Assembly: GCA_015680685.1 (NCBI GenBank)
Contig: MNCI01025384.1
Coordinates: 561,497-598,821, forward strand
DNA from: Gnetum montanum
Lineage: Eukaryota; Streptophyta; Gnetopsida; Gnetales; Gnetaceae
Direction: 5' to 3'
Length of the DNA stretch: 37,325 nt
How positions within the stretch are numbered: position 1 is the stretch's first letter; the number at the start of each line of letters is the position of its first letter. The position numbers and the translations under genes were made by a program. The notes under the pieces are model-generated. The model saw nothing but the letters and a program-made list of their open reading frames with translations. It made no database searches and had not been told where the DNA came from. Below, piece after piece: positions 33,201 to 37,325 of this stretch.

Positions 33201-35642
33201 ACCTTTGATTAAAAGGTAGGAACTAAGGAGGATGAGAAATCAATTTACAAGCTCACCAAGACTTGAAACATAAGGTGCAAAGATATTGACCATATCAAAT
33301 GCACCAACCTAGAAGATAAAAGAATTTTATTTTCAAACATTGAAATTTTGGAGTAATGGAAAGTATACTTTCAGGGACTTCTTAACAAAGAATTTCCTGG
33401 ATATGAAGTTGATGGCACCAAATTGAACATCGAAATGATCATTTATATATATGCCTATGAAGTAAAGAAGAACATCGAAATGATCATTTATATATATGCC
33501 TAAGAAGTAAAGAAAACCCTCATGAATATGAAGTGATAAAGTGACAGGACTCATTCGCATCCCTATAGCAGTATGAAAGTCAATGGAAGATATAGAATCA
33601 TTTGGTTGATAAATTTATTGAAGAAGATTAGGAAGGGGGAAAAGCCCAATGATTGGAAAAGAAGCACTATAATACTCATCAACAAAAACAAGAGAGACAT
33701 CCAAAACTTTATAAAATAGTTTTTAAGTTAAGAATCACCTGTTTCTGAAAATCAGTTTGGTTTTATGCTTCGAAGATCAGCTATGGAATATATTTTCTTG
33801 CTAAAACAACTAATGGAGAAATTTAGGTGTAAGAAGAGAAATCTACATATGATTTTCATTGATTTGAAAAAAGCATATGACAGTTCCTGAGAGATTATTT
33901 GGTGGACATTAAAGAGGAAGGATATTCCTATTCAGTACATTAAGGCTATACAAGACATATGATGAAGCCACAACTTGAGTTCACATCATTTGCACAGAGA
34001 ACATGGACTTCCCTGTGAAAGTAAAACCTACAACAAGGATCTACTTTAAGCCCATATTTTTTTATCATTATTATGAATGAGTTGACAAAAGAAATTTAAG
34101 ATCGTATCCCTTCATGCATGCTTTTTGCAAATGATACTATATTGGTGGAAATCATTTAAGATCGTATCTCTTCATAAATGCTTTTTGCACTCCATGCATT
34201 GTGATGGATATTATATTATGTTGTGATTCAAATTCCTTTGTTAGAAGGAAAGGTATTTGTCACCCTTTAGTAAAGAACTTTGAATCTAAGAATTCTTTTA
34301 AGACTCCTAATAACATAATTCCCATTTTCACTCTATAATCCTAACACCATTTTCATTTACCTTTGTCAGAATTAGTTCAGGATTTCTGCCATTATTACAT
34401 TATAAACACCTTTGTCTATAACTCTATATTATTAACAGCATTTTGGTATATGATTATATAGATCTTTTGAATAAATATTTTCACATCTGATCCATTCAGG
34501 TAGGTACTAAATACCTTTGGATTTAGTTCTGAATTTGTTATGTTATCTCTTCCGTGCCAGTAAAAGCTTGTCGCAACCTTACCTGGTGTGTAAGTTCATA
34601 TAATCAGTAGCATTCATTCCTATGTTGAAAACTGCAAATATGCAATTTTCAAGGACAACAAAAATAAATTATAGAACACTATAACAAGAAAAGTAATATT
34701 TTAAGAATCACAAGTGCCTCTCATGTATTAAACTTATTTTCTAACAGTTACACTGCAAGCAAAGAAGAGAAACATAGCTGACTTAACAGCAGTTACCTGT
34801 ACCAAACTGAAACAGAAACTGAAATTATTTCATTTTATGTCCACAATGCCCCTCTTGGACCTATCAGACCATGCTAGTTTCAGAACTTTTCTTATAATGC
34901 AGCATTACCTATAGGAAAGAACCTGTGATCTAGGGTTTCCATGTTAAGACTTCTACCACTAGGCTAACACCTGATCCCTTTGCATAGCATGATGACAATG
35001 GAATCAAGGACAACAATACAACACAACACAAAATGTACATCTGTGTGCATGACATGATAACAGTGGCAGCAATAAATCATTTCTATCAACTGAACTGGCA
35101 GCTTACATATGGTTGGATAAACATTCCTAGGAATTGATGGGAAATGAAAAAAAATTTGAAAATTCAGCCATACATTATTCAGTTTCACCACCATTATCCA
35201 GTAGGAATTATCTTTGATAATACTTGGCCATTAAAAAATCTAGTGGGAATGGTCTTTGAGAATACTTGGTCATTAGAAGCTGACATGGAACTGGCATTCC
35301 AACTGGAAATGAAAAAACATATTGAGATACAACAAAATGTACTGACTACCTCAAATAAATTCACATTGAAGGGAAACACTTTCTGAATTGCTATATCCTT
35401 GCAAGTATACATGCCTAAACCCCCAAAATCAGGGCAGTACAGGTGGATGACTAAATTTTTATGTAGCCTCTAAAGCATGTTCCTGTAGCTCTTCTGTTGC
35501 CAAACTAGGGGCTTACCTGCTTGCGTGGTATTAAACCAATGAAACCACATATCAAGTCTTGGAAAAGCCCTCTGCAAAAATGACTTGATGGTTTCCTTCT
35601 CCATGGCTGTCCATGAATTTTTTGTAAGCTCAGAGGCCAAGT
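9130..35642 (-). CDS. GCS1: mannosyl-oligosaccharide glucosidase (GH63), C-terminal ten exons, partial gene
   Basis: Alpha-glucosidase I removes the outermost alpha-1,2-linked glucose from the Glc3Man9GlcNAc2 glycan just after its transfer to nascent proteins in the ER lumen; it is a type II membrane protein of about 850 residues in plants. Ten exons of 126, 68, 141, 51, 57, 153, 92, 110, 64 and 139 nt join in phase with GT-AG borders to give the last ~333 residues without any stop or shift. They carry family hallmarks: [65 protein letters not shown] and TGYFWEQYD, all in the C-terminal (alpha/alpha)6 barrel that holds the active site. The N-terminal exons lie right of the window. Introns range from 83 bp to 20,015 bp. 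Confidence 0.95.
9370..9433 (-). CDS. GCS1: GCS1 exon i
   Basis: 64 nt, acceptor AATTTTCAG, donor GTAATG. It encodes [20 protein letters not shown], joining exons h and j in phase. Confidence 0.94.
9577..9686 (-). CDS. GCS1: GCS1 exon h
   Basis: 110 nt, acceptor TGTGCAG, donor GTTTAA (weak but GT). It encodes [19 protein letters not shown] and [13 protein letters not shown], a region in which family members carry conserved substrate-binding residues. Confidence 0.95.
10517..10529. repeat. left target-site duplication of the SINE
   Basis: ATAAAATGATAAT, identical to 10709-10721; the bases outside both copies read as one continuous intron sequence. Confidence 0.85.
10530..10708 (+). mobile_element. 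SINE with 13-bp target-site duplication in a GCS1 intron
   Basis: A roughly 179-bp body is flanked by the perfect 13-bp direct repeat ATAAAATGATAAT at 10517-10529 and 10709-10721. Its 5' part is tRNA-like, with an A-box-like TTAGAGTGATGG (about 10543) and a B-box-like GGTTCAAGCC (about 10588), the polymerase III promoter pair. The middle has GACCCCACTTAGTGGGA, a short hairpin, and the 3' end is T-rich, as in plant Au-like SINEs. It sits in the 1,136-bp intron between exons g and h, in the opposite orientation to the gene. Confidence 0.88.
10709..10721. repeat. right target-site duplication of the SINE
   Basis: ATAAAATGATAAT, identical to 10517-10529. Confidence 0.85.
10823..10914 (-). CDS. 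GCS1: GCS1 exon g
   Basis: 92 nt, acceptor GAATGTGTAG, donor GTATAG. It encodes [19 protein letters not shown] and ends LARTS, a conserved helix pair of the barrel; an 83-bp intron separates it from exon f. Confidence 0.95.
10998..11150 (-). CDS. GCS1: GCS1 exon f, downstream border of the 20-kb intron
   Basis: 153 nt (51 whole codons), acceptor GTCTGTTCAG, donor GTAAGT. It encodes SLKWIELHD at the start, then [10 protein letters not shown] and [14 protein letters not shown]. Protein phase and family order continue straight from exon e across the giant intron. Confidence 0.95.
11151..12730. other. start of giant intron, no repeat recognised
   Basis: A-rich intron sequence of GCS1 without a recognisable element. 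A plus-strand frame at 12515-12730 is rich in Ser, Phe and Thr and follows a T/C-rich composition; I do not believe it is a gene. Confidence 0.4.
12765..12995 (+). repeat. tRNA-like repeat with three 50-bp B-box units
   Basis: An A-box-like TAGCTTACCTGATTAGAGC (12765) precedes three units of exactly 50-bp period, starting at 12872, 12922 and 12972, each opening with GGTCTCAAGTTCAATTCC or a close variant. The TTCAATTCC core resembles a tRNA TPsiC loop (B box). The whole may be a SINE whose B-box part was tandemly multiplied. Target-site duplications were not found. Confidence 0.5.
13317..13572 (+). mobile_element. RTE-type LINE 3' end, tandemly duplicated
   Basis: Two diverged copies of about 108 bp (from about 13328 and 13432) each hold GAAGAAATTGGAAATA, then code for an ALN/HK..W..R.. 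helix and HVANPILL, and end in GTAGCCAACCCCATTTTGTT followed by ACAAGGCTA. This matches the C-terminal end of RTE LINE proteins, which close in a HVADP-type motif, and the RTE 3' terminus. The second copy ends in a GAT-rich simple repeat, the usual RTE tail. No upstream RTE coding sequence is present, so it is a 5'-truncated copy with its end duplicated. Confidence 0.7.
13597..13680. repeat. 37-bp tandem repeat, about 2 units
   Basis: Units beginning ATAAGAAGCACACATACC start at 13597 and 13634; the second is followed by a partial third (AAGAAACACAACTTACAAGG) that also occurs near 13266. CA-rich microsatellite-like sequence. Confidence 0.65.
13681..15001. other. intron stretch, only a short direct repeat seen
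   Basis: No gene is supported. A 20-bp block, CCAAATTCATTTTGGTAGAA, recurs with a 61-bp period at about 13963 and 14024; its ACCAAA...TTTGGT ends form an imperfect hairpin. Open frames here lack family resemblance. Confidence 0.4.
15002..15617. other. AT-rich flank, possible LTR remnant with purine tract on minus strand
   Basis: The stretch opens with TGTAATGCCCCC, a common plant LTR-like start, and contains a C-run at about 15541-15547 that reads as a G-rich purine tract on the minus strand. That position, left of the minus-strand gag-like gene and its array, is where its polypurine tract would sit. No paired LTR was found, so this is tentative. Confidence 0.3.
15618..16015. repeat. 27-bp minisatellite (TAAACTAGCA family)
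   Basis: Eight consecutive units of exactly 27 bp (15618-15833) of the type CGAAATGGCCCTAAACTAGC plus about seven bases are followed by an interruption (about 15850-15912) and four more units. Because 27 is divisible by three, both strands stay open and yield a 9-residue peptide repeat, which is an artefact of the period. The TAAACTAGCA core recurs in the arrays at 20385-20475 and 24005-24460. Confidence 0.9.
16016..16270. other. spacer between array and minus-strand gag-like gene
   Basis: No coding signal; in the sense of the minus-strand gene it is the start of the 3' untranslated region. Confidence 0.35.
16271..18960 (-). pseudogene. spliced gag-like gene on the minus strand, decayed
   Basis: Several coding blocks in one orientation are separated by likely introns: a start region near 18957, 18810-18499, 18432-18140 (preceded by acceptor TTGCTAG, with donor GTGAGT at its end), 18101-17805, 17795-17490 (acidic, with repeated EEEAPVV-type units and donor GTAGGA), 17398-17280, and a long last block from about 17200 to 16271 with a KLEKEK-type coiled coil. 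Internal stops TAG at 18166, 17395, 17153 and 16793, and TGA at 17051, fall where Gln or Arg would read smoothly. The layout (N-terminal globular part, acidic linker, coiled coil) parallels the frame at 1272-4058. I recognise no catalytic domain; the product was probably a structural retroelement protein or an extra antisense ORF as known in Tat elements. Exon borders are approximate. Confidence 0.6.
18961..19119. other. leader of the minus-strand gene, nothing else seen
   Basis: AT-rich spacer between the minus-strand gag-like gene and the CGTAGC array. Confidence 0.35.
19120..19440. repeat. CGTAGC-rich tandem array, roughly 23-26-bp units
   Basis: About twelve imperfect units of the type CAACGTAGCGGCTACGCCCC lie in tandem. 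Each contains GTAGCGGCTAC, itself an inverted repeat, so every unit can form a small hairpin. In the sense of the minus-strand gene this is 5' leader. The same GTAGC/GCTAC words recur at 19860-20070 and at 26350-27400. Confidence 0.75.
19620..19800. repeat. degenerate GGCAGTAGC/CCATGGC repeats
   Basis: Imperfect short units around CCATGGCAG and GTAGC, including GCAGCCACCACCATGG; low-complexity extension of the neighbouring array. Confidence 0.4.
20131..20138 (-). promoter_or_regulatory. TATA box on minus strand
   Basis: Reads TATAAATA on the minus strand. It lies downstream of a 28-bp tandem array and upstream of the leader and gag-like gene on the same strand, so it is the likely polymerase II promoter of that unit. 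Confidence 0.6.
20171..20310 (-). repeat. 28-bp tandem repeats, five units, just upstream of the minus-strand TATA box
   Basis: Five units of about 28 bp (GGGACACCCCATGTCCCGCG followed by CGTAACAT) fill 140 bp. Each has GGGAC..GTCCC inverted ends. On the minus strand the array ends about 30 bp before the TATA box, the position of U3 enhancer repeats in LTRs. Confidence 0.8.
20385..20475 (+). repeat. two dispersed TAAACTAGCA-family units
   Basis: Two units with GACCTTAAACTAGCAATTTT and GACCTTAAACTGGCAATTTT about 69 bp apart, preceding pol. GGTCCGCTAAGACCTTAAAC closely matches units of the array after pol (for example 24295-24320). Confidence 0.65.
20485..20576 (+). promoter_or_regulatory. likely splice acceptor or leader before pol
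   Basis: A T-rich tract ends in TTATTTTTGCAG at about 20562, directly before GAGTGCTTGG and the ATG at 20577. Tat/Ogre-type elements are known to splice an intron ahead of pol; this is a good candidate acceptor, with no donor identified. Confidence 0.45.
21435..21447 (+). other. reverse transcriptase catalytic YVDD motif
   Basis: Tyr-Val-Asp-Asp is intact within [12 protein letters not shown]; the two Asp residues bind the metal ions. Its preservation beside stops and shifts shows that the catalytic site itself has not been hit. Confidence 0.85.
22330..22720 (+). pseudogene. second (archaeal-type) RNase H domain of the Tat pol
   Basis: Shows the DGAS start with the first acidic residue, the NNVAEYEG block with the catalytic Glu, GDSQLV with the third acidic residue (preceded by one TGA at 22515), and NTLADALA with the fourth. 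This extra domain is a mark of the Tat/Ogre branch of plant gypsy elements. Confidence 0.8.
22793..22793. other. ambiguous base N at the pol/LTR junction
   Basis: The only N in the window sits exactly between the end of the pol coding segment and the start of LTR B, where the first ~13 bases of the LTR and the integrase core should be. It may mark a collapsed assembly gap. Confidence 0.9.
22794..23574 (+). mobile_element. LTR B, same family as LTR A, lone copy inside pol
   Basis: Aligns with LTR A from the GGCCGCGATATCGCG palindrome to the closing GCCACTCATCA. It has a TATA box (22832-22839), AATAAA (23006-23011) and the TACGGCTAGTCAAGGAATCGGCTGC block. The first ~13 bases, including the TG end, are missing at the N. 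It carries extra sequence (about 23165-23280) absent from LTR A. It separates the RNase H end from the integrase C-terminus, so it is a nested insertion reduced to one LTR, or an assembly join. No target-site duplication is seen. Confidence 0.85.
22832..22839 (+). promoter_or_regulatory. TATA box in LTR B
   Basis: TATAAATA in the same context as in LTR A (CTATAAATAAGA). An LTR promoter on the strand opposite to the GCS1 transcript. Confidence 0.65.
23576..23968 (+). pseudogene. integrase C-terminal end of the Tat pol
   Basis: One frame opens with [14 protein letters not shown], the block following the integrase core in plant gypsy elements, and ends with [32 protein letters not shown] and [11 protein letters not shown] before the TAA at 23966. 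Stops at 23618 (TAG) and 23735 (TAA) interrupt it. The zinc-binding and DDE core segments that should precede it are absent. It begins one base after LTR B. Confidence 0.85.
24005..24460 (+). repeat. 30-bp tandem array after pol (TAAACTAGCA family)
   Basis: Units of 30 bp of the type CAGATCGTCCGCCATGACGT plus AAAACTGGCA are near-perfect from 24005 to about 24185, then diverge (units with TTTGGGCCATGACA and CTGGGACCTTAAACTAGCAC). The array starts directly after the pol stop and ends before a purine tract. Hypervariable tandem repeats at this place are known in Tat/Ogre elements. Confidence 0.88.
24543..24556 (+). other. probable polypurine tract of the Tat element
   Basis: GCAAGTGGGGGCG followed by TTGCAATTCC: a G-rich purine run and a TG at 24557, after the array, in the position of a plus-strand primer site and LTR start. 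Confidence 0.5.
26350..27010. repeat. series of CGTAGC hairpins
   Basis: Five inverted repeats of the GCTACG...CGTAGC type occur near 26358, 26557, 26745, 26931 and 26983, spaced roughly 50-200 bp, each with a short loop (for example GCTACGCTGCACAGCGTAG at about 26559). Confidence 0.7.
27460..27467 (+). promoter_or_regulatory. TATA box in the Tat LTR-like tract
   Basis: TATAAATA preceded by repeated GTAGCACATCAGCGTA words and CCACGTCTC, followed by a leader-like stretch. Plausible LTR promoter. Confidence 0.5.
27921..28163 (-). other. unassigned minus-strand open frame
   Basis: An 80-residue frame rich in Trp, Gly and Asn, with [20 protein letters not shown]. Composition is protein-like rather than repeat-like, but I do not recognise the family and no splice or frame partner was found. 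It may be a fragment of a retroelement gene. Confidence 0.25.
28257..28264 (+). promoter_or_regulatory. TATA box, second in the tract
   Basis: TATAAATA followed by GAGGGAGTATT, 797 bp after the TATA box at 27460; may belong to a separate LTR remnant. Confidence 0.4.
28787..28950. repeat. G/C homopolymer hairpin array
   Basis: Five runs of 7-15 G alternate with runs of C, separated by AAACAAG or CACAAG words, in units of about 30 bp. Neighbouring runs pair as GGGGGTGCACCCCC-type palindromes. Strong hairpin and G-quadruplex potential; homopolymer lengths are likely to be unreliable. Confidence 0.75.
28997..29185 (-). pseudogene. HPD-containing coding segment, copy 1
   Basis: Minus-strand translation reads YHPDAGDS, then [14 protein letters not shown], then [11 protein letters not shown] and a stop. 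The copy at 36670-36880 shares HPD, ESAMQGI, NTLD and LHELER. An HPD followed by a Glu/Arg helix with a Gln-rich face recalls helices II-III of a J domain, but helix I is lacking and I would not assign it. Confidence 0.45.
29235..31165. other. distal part of giant intron, no element assigned
   Basis: AT-rich intron sequence. A 42-bp stretch at about 29553-29598 has an acceptor-like ATTTGTAG before it and GTAAGT after it and codes for [14 protein letters not shown] on the plus strand, exon-like but without partners. The frame 30284-30532 has no recognised family. Confidence 0.4.
31166..31222 (-). CDS. GCS1: GCS1 exon e, upstream border of the 20-kb intron
   Basis: 57 nt (19 whole codons), acceptor CGTTCCAG, donor GTATTG. 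It encodes [19 protein letters not shown], matching the family's MHYD...DFGNHTE block. Its donor opens the 20,015-bp intron. Confidence 0.9.
31839..31889 (-). CDS. GCS1: GCS1 exon d
   Basis: 51 nt (17 whole codons), acceptor GTTATCAG, donor GTAGGA. The encoded short amphipathic helix ends in LNILNQ, which continues into the next exon. Confidence 0.88.
31973..32113 (-). CDS. GCS1: GCS1 exon c
   Basis: 141 nt (47 whole codons), acceptor TTATTAG, donor GTAAGT. It encodes [20 protein letters not shown] and then [12 protein letters not shown], the most recognisable block of plant glucosidase I. Confidence 0.96.
32455..32612. repeat. 88-bp tandem duplication in a GCS1 intron
   Basis: Two diverged units share ATTTGAGT, GTTAATGACCATGT (second: GTTGATGACCATGT) and ATGATTTGTAG, with TTTGAGT at 32481 and 32569. 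Confidence 0.6.
33425..33514. repeat. 45-bp tandem duplication inside the RTE fragment
   Basis: Two units beginning GAACATCGAAATGATC (33425-33469 and 33470-33514) differ at a single base (GCCTATGAAG versus GCCTAAGAAG), so the duplication is recent relative to the decay of the LINE. Confidence 0.9.
33740..34150 (+). pseudogene. RTE reverse transcriptase remnant
   Basis: Contains the conserved [13 protein letters not shown] and LFAND blocks of the reverse transcriptase fingers and palm. The FAND version of the active site lacks one of the two catalytic Asp residues. Frames change near 33885, 33960 and 34025. Confidence 0.8.
34515..34582 (-). CDS. GCS1: GCS1 exon b
   Basis: 68 nt, acceptor TTACACACCAG, donor GTATTT. 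Joined to exon a it continues in phase and encodes SFYWHGRDN followed by SELNPK, a strongly conserved GH63 loop near the active site. Confidence 0.94.
34800..34985 (-). mobile_element. tRNA-derived SINE-like repeat in a GCS1 intron
   Basis: On the minus strand TAGCCTAGTGG (34966-34956) resembles a polymerase III A box and GGTTCTTTCC (34923-34914) a B box, at tRNA-like spacing. The unrelated 3' part runs toward 34800. End and target-site duplications were not established. Confidence 0.4.
35517..35642 (-). CDS. GCS1: GCS1 exon a (first exon in window)
   Basis: 126 nt, acceptor CTATTTCAG, donor GTAAGC. It starts two bases into a codon, so an upstream exon ending in one base (G) must lie beyond the window. 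It encodes a Leu/Glu/Lys-rich helix and the [12 protein letters not shown] block of the barrel. Confidence 0.93.
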
Positions 35643-35973
35643 CTGAAATAGATAGATCAAATTTTCAATTAAAAATGAATAAACATAAAAAAATTTATTC
35701 CTTGGTAAGAAACAAAAAACAAAAAAGAAAATCCCAATAAGATAAAAATGAAAGATTGCAAAAGCATACACATTGCCAAAGATAAAGGTTTCAACAAGCA
35801 AAAAAATGCTTGGGAAGATTGTACTCCATGGAAAATACAATGTTAATTTAGTTTTCATTTTTTTCTAGCACATATCAGCCTTGTGAACATCATTCTGAGG
35901 CCTAAATGATTAACACTAGAAATAATGTAAAGCAAGCTATCAAATGTTACCAAGTTCCTTTTAACTCGTCAAT

Positions 35974-36055
35974 GTAGCGATAGCTCAGTTGGTAAATTGT
36001 TAGTTGCCAACCAGTATGCTGTATATTGGAGTTACAGTTCAAACCAGCTAGCTAC
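35974..36055 (+). other. tRNA-like sequence (SINE head or tRNA pseudogene)
   Basis: TAGCTCAGTTGG (35981-35992) matches the A box, AGTTCAAACC (36036-36045) the B box, and GTAGC at 35974 can pair with GCTAC at 36051 as a short acceptor stem. Arm pairing is otherwise poor and no CCA-type end is present, so a functional tRNA is unlikely; an A-run at 36115 may be a SINE tail. Confidence 0.45.
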
Positions 36056-36660
36056 ATGTCTAGGATCATACAGTCAGTGGTTCTTCTTCGAACACCTTAA
36101 ATACACCCAAGTTACAAAAAAATCCTAACGCTAGAGAAAACCTTAACCCTAAAATAGCATATAAACAAGCTTTCTCTCTCCTTGTATGATATGCTAGATG
36201 AATCAATTGTAATCATTTCTTTTAAGTTGTTTCTATTGATTATTCCAACAGGGGAAAAAATCCATGCATAAGGTTGAGCCGGCTAGCCAAAAGTGAGACT
36301 ATCCTTAGGTTCATACCTATTTGCAACTTTCTAAAATCTAAAAGAATTGTTGAATTCTTGGTTTCTTGTTGAAATGGTTTCATGACCCCTTTAATACTTA
36401 ATCTTGAATCTTGATTCAAATCTTGACTTTTTAAAACTTGATACAAGATCTTAATTTTTTTAATCTTGATTTTTTGGTATGCTTATGAAGTCCAGTTCTT
36501 TCCATGTGTCAAATGGAGTGATTTAATTATAATATTAATGGTAGATATATTTCCATTCCTCATTCATGATATATTTGTCGTTCAATTCAATTTTAGCATG
36601 GCAATATGCATTATAAAAATATTTATGTTGTAATGATTTAATATTGATAATATTGCGACA
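36056..36660. other. AT-rich stretch, no gene seen
   Basis: Likely GCS1 intron sequence upstream of exon a. No exon of the GCS1 N-terminal half could be recognised here. Confidence 0.4.
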
Positions 36661-36669
36661 GCTCCTGGG

Positions 36670-36880
36670 GTGAGCTCAAGCGCCACATCCACCAAACCTT
36701 GGCGCGTTTCCATCCTGATGAGGGAACTTCAACGGCTGATCAGAACAGGTGGGAGTCGGCCATGCAAGGTATTTAGCAAGCTGCCAGTTTTGTGGACACG
36801 GAAATCCACCGAAACACGTTGGATATCCTCCATGAGCTGGAGCGCCCATACTGCGCCTACCATCGCCTGCTGACGAACCC
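36670..36880 (+). pseudogene. HPD-containing coding segment, copy 2
   Basis: Plus-strand translation gives LARFHPDEGTSTADQN, ESAMQGI, a TAG stop at the place of a Gln in copy 1, then NTLDILHELER and a stop. It extends further upstream than copy 1 (GELKRHIHQTLA). HPD codons are at 36711-36719. Confidence 0.5.
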
Positions 36881-36913
36881 CTAGCAGGGGTGTTGCTTTG
36901 GCCCGTGGGAGTT

Positions 36914-37085
36914 GCTTGCGCCCCCCCCCCCCCCTTCTCTCCCGTCGTCACCCATTTTTCTTTTGCACCTTTGTGCCCGTGCCCCCCCACCCCCCCAAGG
37001 GGGCTAAGTGGTGTCCCCCCCCTCCCTCCCCTGTTTGGTGGTGCCCCCCTGCGTTGGGGGTGGTGCCCCCTTGCGTTGGGGATCT
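36914..37085. repeat. C-rich hairpin tract, partner of the 28.8-kb array
   Basis: Runs of 5-16 C alternate with short words (TTGCGTTGGGG, CCAAGGGGGC). It follows HPD copy 2 just as the G/C array follows copy 1 on the other strand. Confidence 0.65.
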
Positions 37086-37164
37086 CAACAATGTAAAACA
37101 TTCTATAGAATCACTTCTAAATTAAAACAGAACCTTATAGAAAGGACCTATTCACTAACAATAG

Positions 37165-37325
37165 CCCATCCCTTCTTTTTTTTTGAGAGAATGTTCGGGA
37201 GTATATTACTTGAAAATAATAGTACAGGAGTATACAGTAAAGGGTCATCAGAGATGGCCCACAGGAACAGAGGGGGGTTGGGAACCTCGAAGCAAATAGC
37301 CTCGGCGCCCCAAAACTAAAGTACT
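37165..37325 (-). mobile_element. start of another copy of the oligo-A-tailed repeat, cut by the window edge
   Basis: A T-run, then GAGAGAATGTTCGGGAGTAT, TTACTTGAAAATAATAGTA and GAGTATACAGT, closely paralleling 28711-28785. On the minus strand it is an A-tailed 3' end. The body continues beyond the window. Confidence 0.55.

Larger units (their letters stand above)
32960..34170 (+). mobile_element. RTE-type LINE fragment, antisense to GCS1
   Basis: Plus-strand reading in several frames gives, in RTE order, a linker with KYFKEW and ARLN/SKAK words (33040-33200), [17 protein letters not shown] (33240-33300), [12 protein letters not shown] (33355-33395), then reverse transcriptase motifs [28 protein letters not shown] and IDLKKAYD (33740-33880), [10 protein letters not shown]-like and CMLFAND (34030-34130, with FAND in place of the catalytic FADD). 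At least four frameshifts and several stops make it dead. It lies inside the 2,401-bp intron between exons b and c. Confidence 0.85.

Noticed and set aside
9130-35642. GCS1 as a processed or dead copy
   Set aside because: All ten exons keep GT-AG borders, phases and conserved motifs with no stop, and introns are present, so this looks like the working gene.
35974-36055. Functional tRNA gene
   Set aside because: A and B boxes are present, but the D, anticodon and T arms do not fold well and the intron context suggests a SINE head.
36676-37125. Pro/Gly-rich open frames at the right end
   Set aside because: Translations of the C-rich tract in several frames at once; no conserved protein features apart from the HPD segment in one frame.

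Overview
The window is a piece of plant nuclear DNA with a large, repeat-rich genome behind it; a gymnosperm or another large-genome seed plant fits best, but the sequence does not settle the species. Evidence for a plant: an ER alpha-glucosidase I (GCS1/KNOPF type) gene split into short exons by GT-AG introns, Ty3/gypsy elements of the Tat type with two RNase H-like segments, RTE LINE remnants, and tRNA-derived SINE-like repeats.

Host gene. The only convincing cellular gene runs on the minus strand from 35642 down to a stop codon at 9130. I could place ten exons whose GT-AG borders and reading phases join without a gap and give the last ~333 residues of a glycoside hydrolase family 63 enzyme. 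The N-terminal half lies beyond the right edge. One intron, 11151-31165, is 20,015 bp and holds most of the mobile DNA; the exons either side are intact.

Left flank (1-9129). 700-1271 holds an LTR-like promoter; 1272-4058 is one 929-codon gag-like frame broken only by in-frame stops; 4222-4939 is a polypurine tract and a complete LTR with perfect 7-bp inverted ends (LTR A). 5.2-8.0 kb holds a decayed gypsy gag-protease remnant on the minus strand.

Giant intron (11151-31165). In order: a tRNA-like repeat with three 50-bp units, a duplicated RTE LINE 3' end, a 27-bp minisatellite (15.6-16.0 kb), a decayed spliced gag-like gene on the minus strand (16.2-18.96 kb), two more tandem arrays and a minus-strand TATA box (19.1-20.3 kb), a plus-strand Tat-type pol (20.58-22.79 kb), an ambiguous base at 22793, a second copy of the first LTR family (LTR B, to 23574), the integrase C-terminus (to 23968), a 30-bp array and a polypurine tract, a long LTR-like tract with CGTAGC hairpins, and an inverted-repeat element with G/C-rich hairpins.

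Right end (31166-37325). GCS1 exons with an antisense RTE LINE, SINE-like insertions, a second copy of a repeat encoding an HPD-containing segment, and C-rich tracts. The gag-like and pol modules look like separate, partly complementary retrotransposon parts. Premature stops in the two gag-like genes are nearly all TAG or TGA, the pattern expected from C-to-T decay of methylated CAG and CGA codons.
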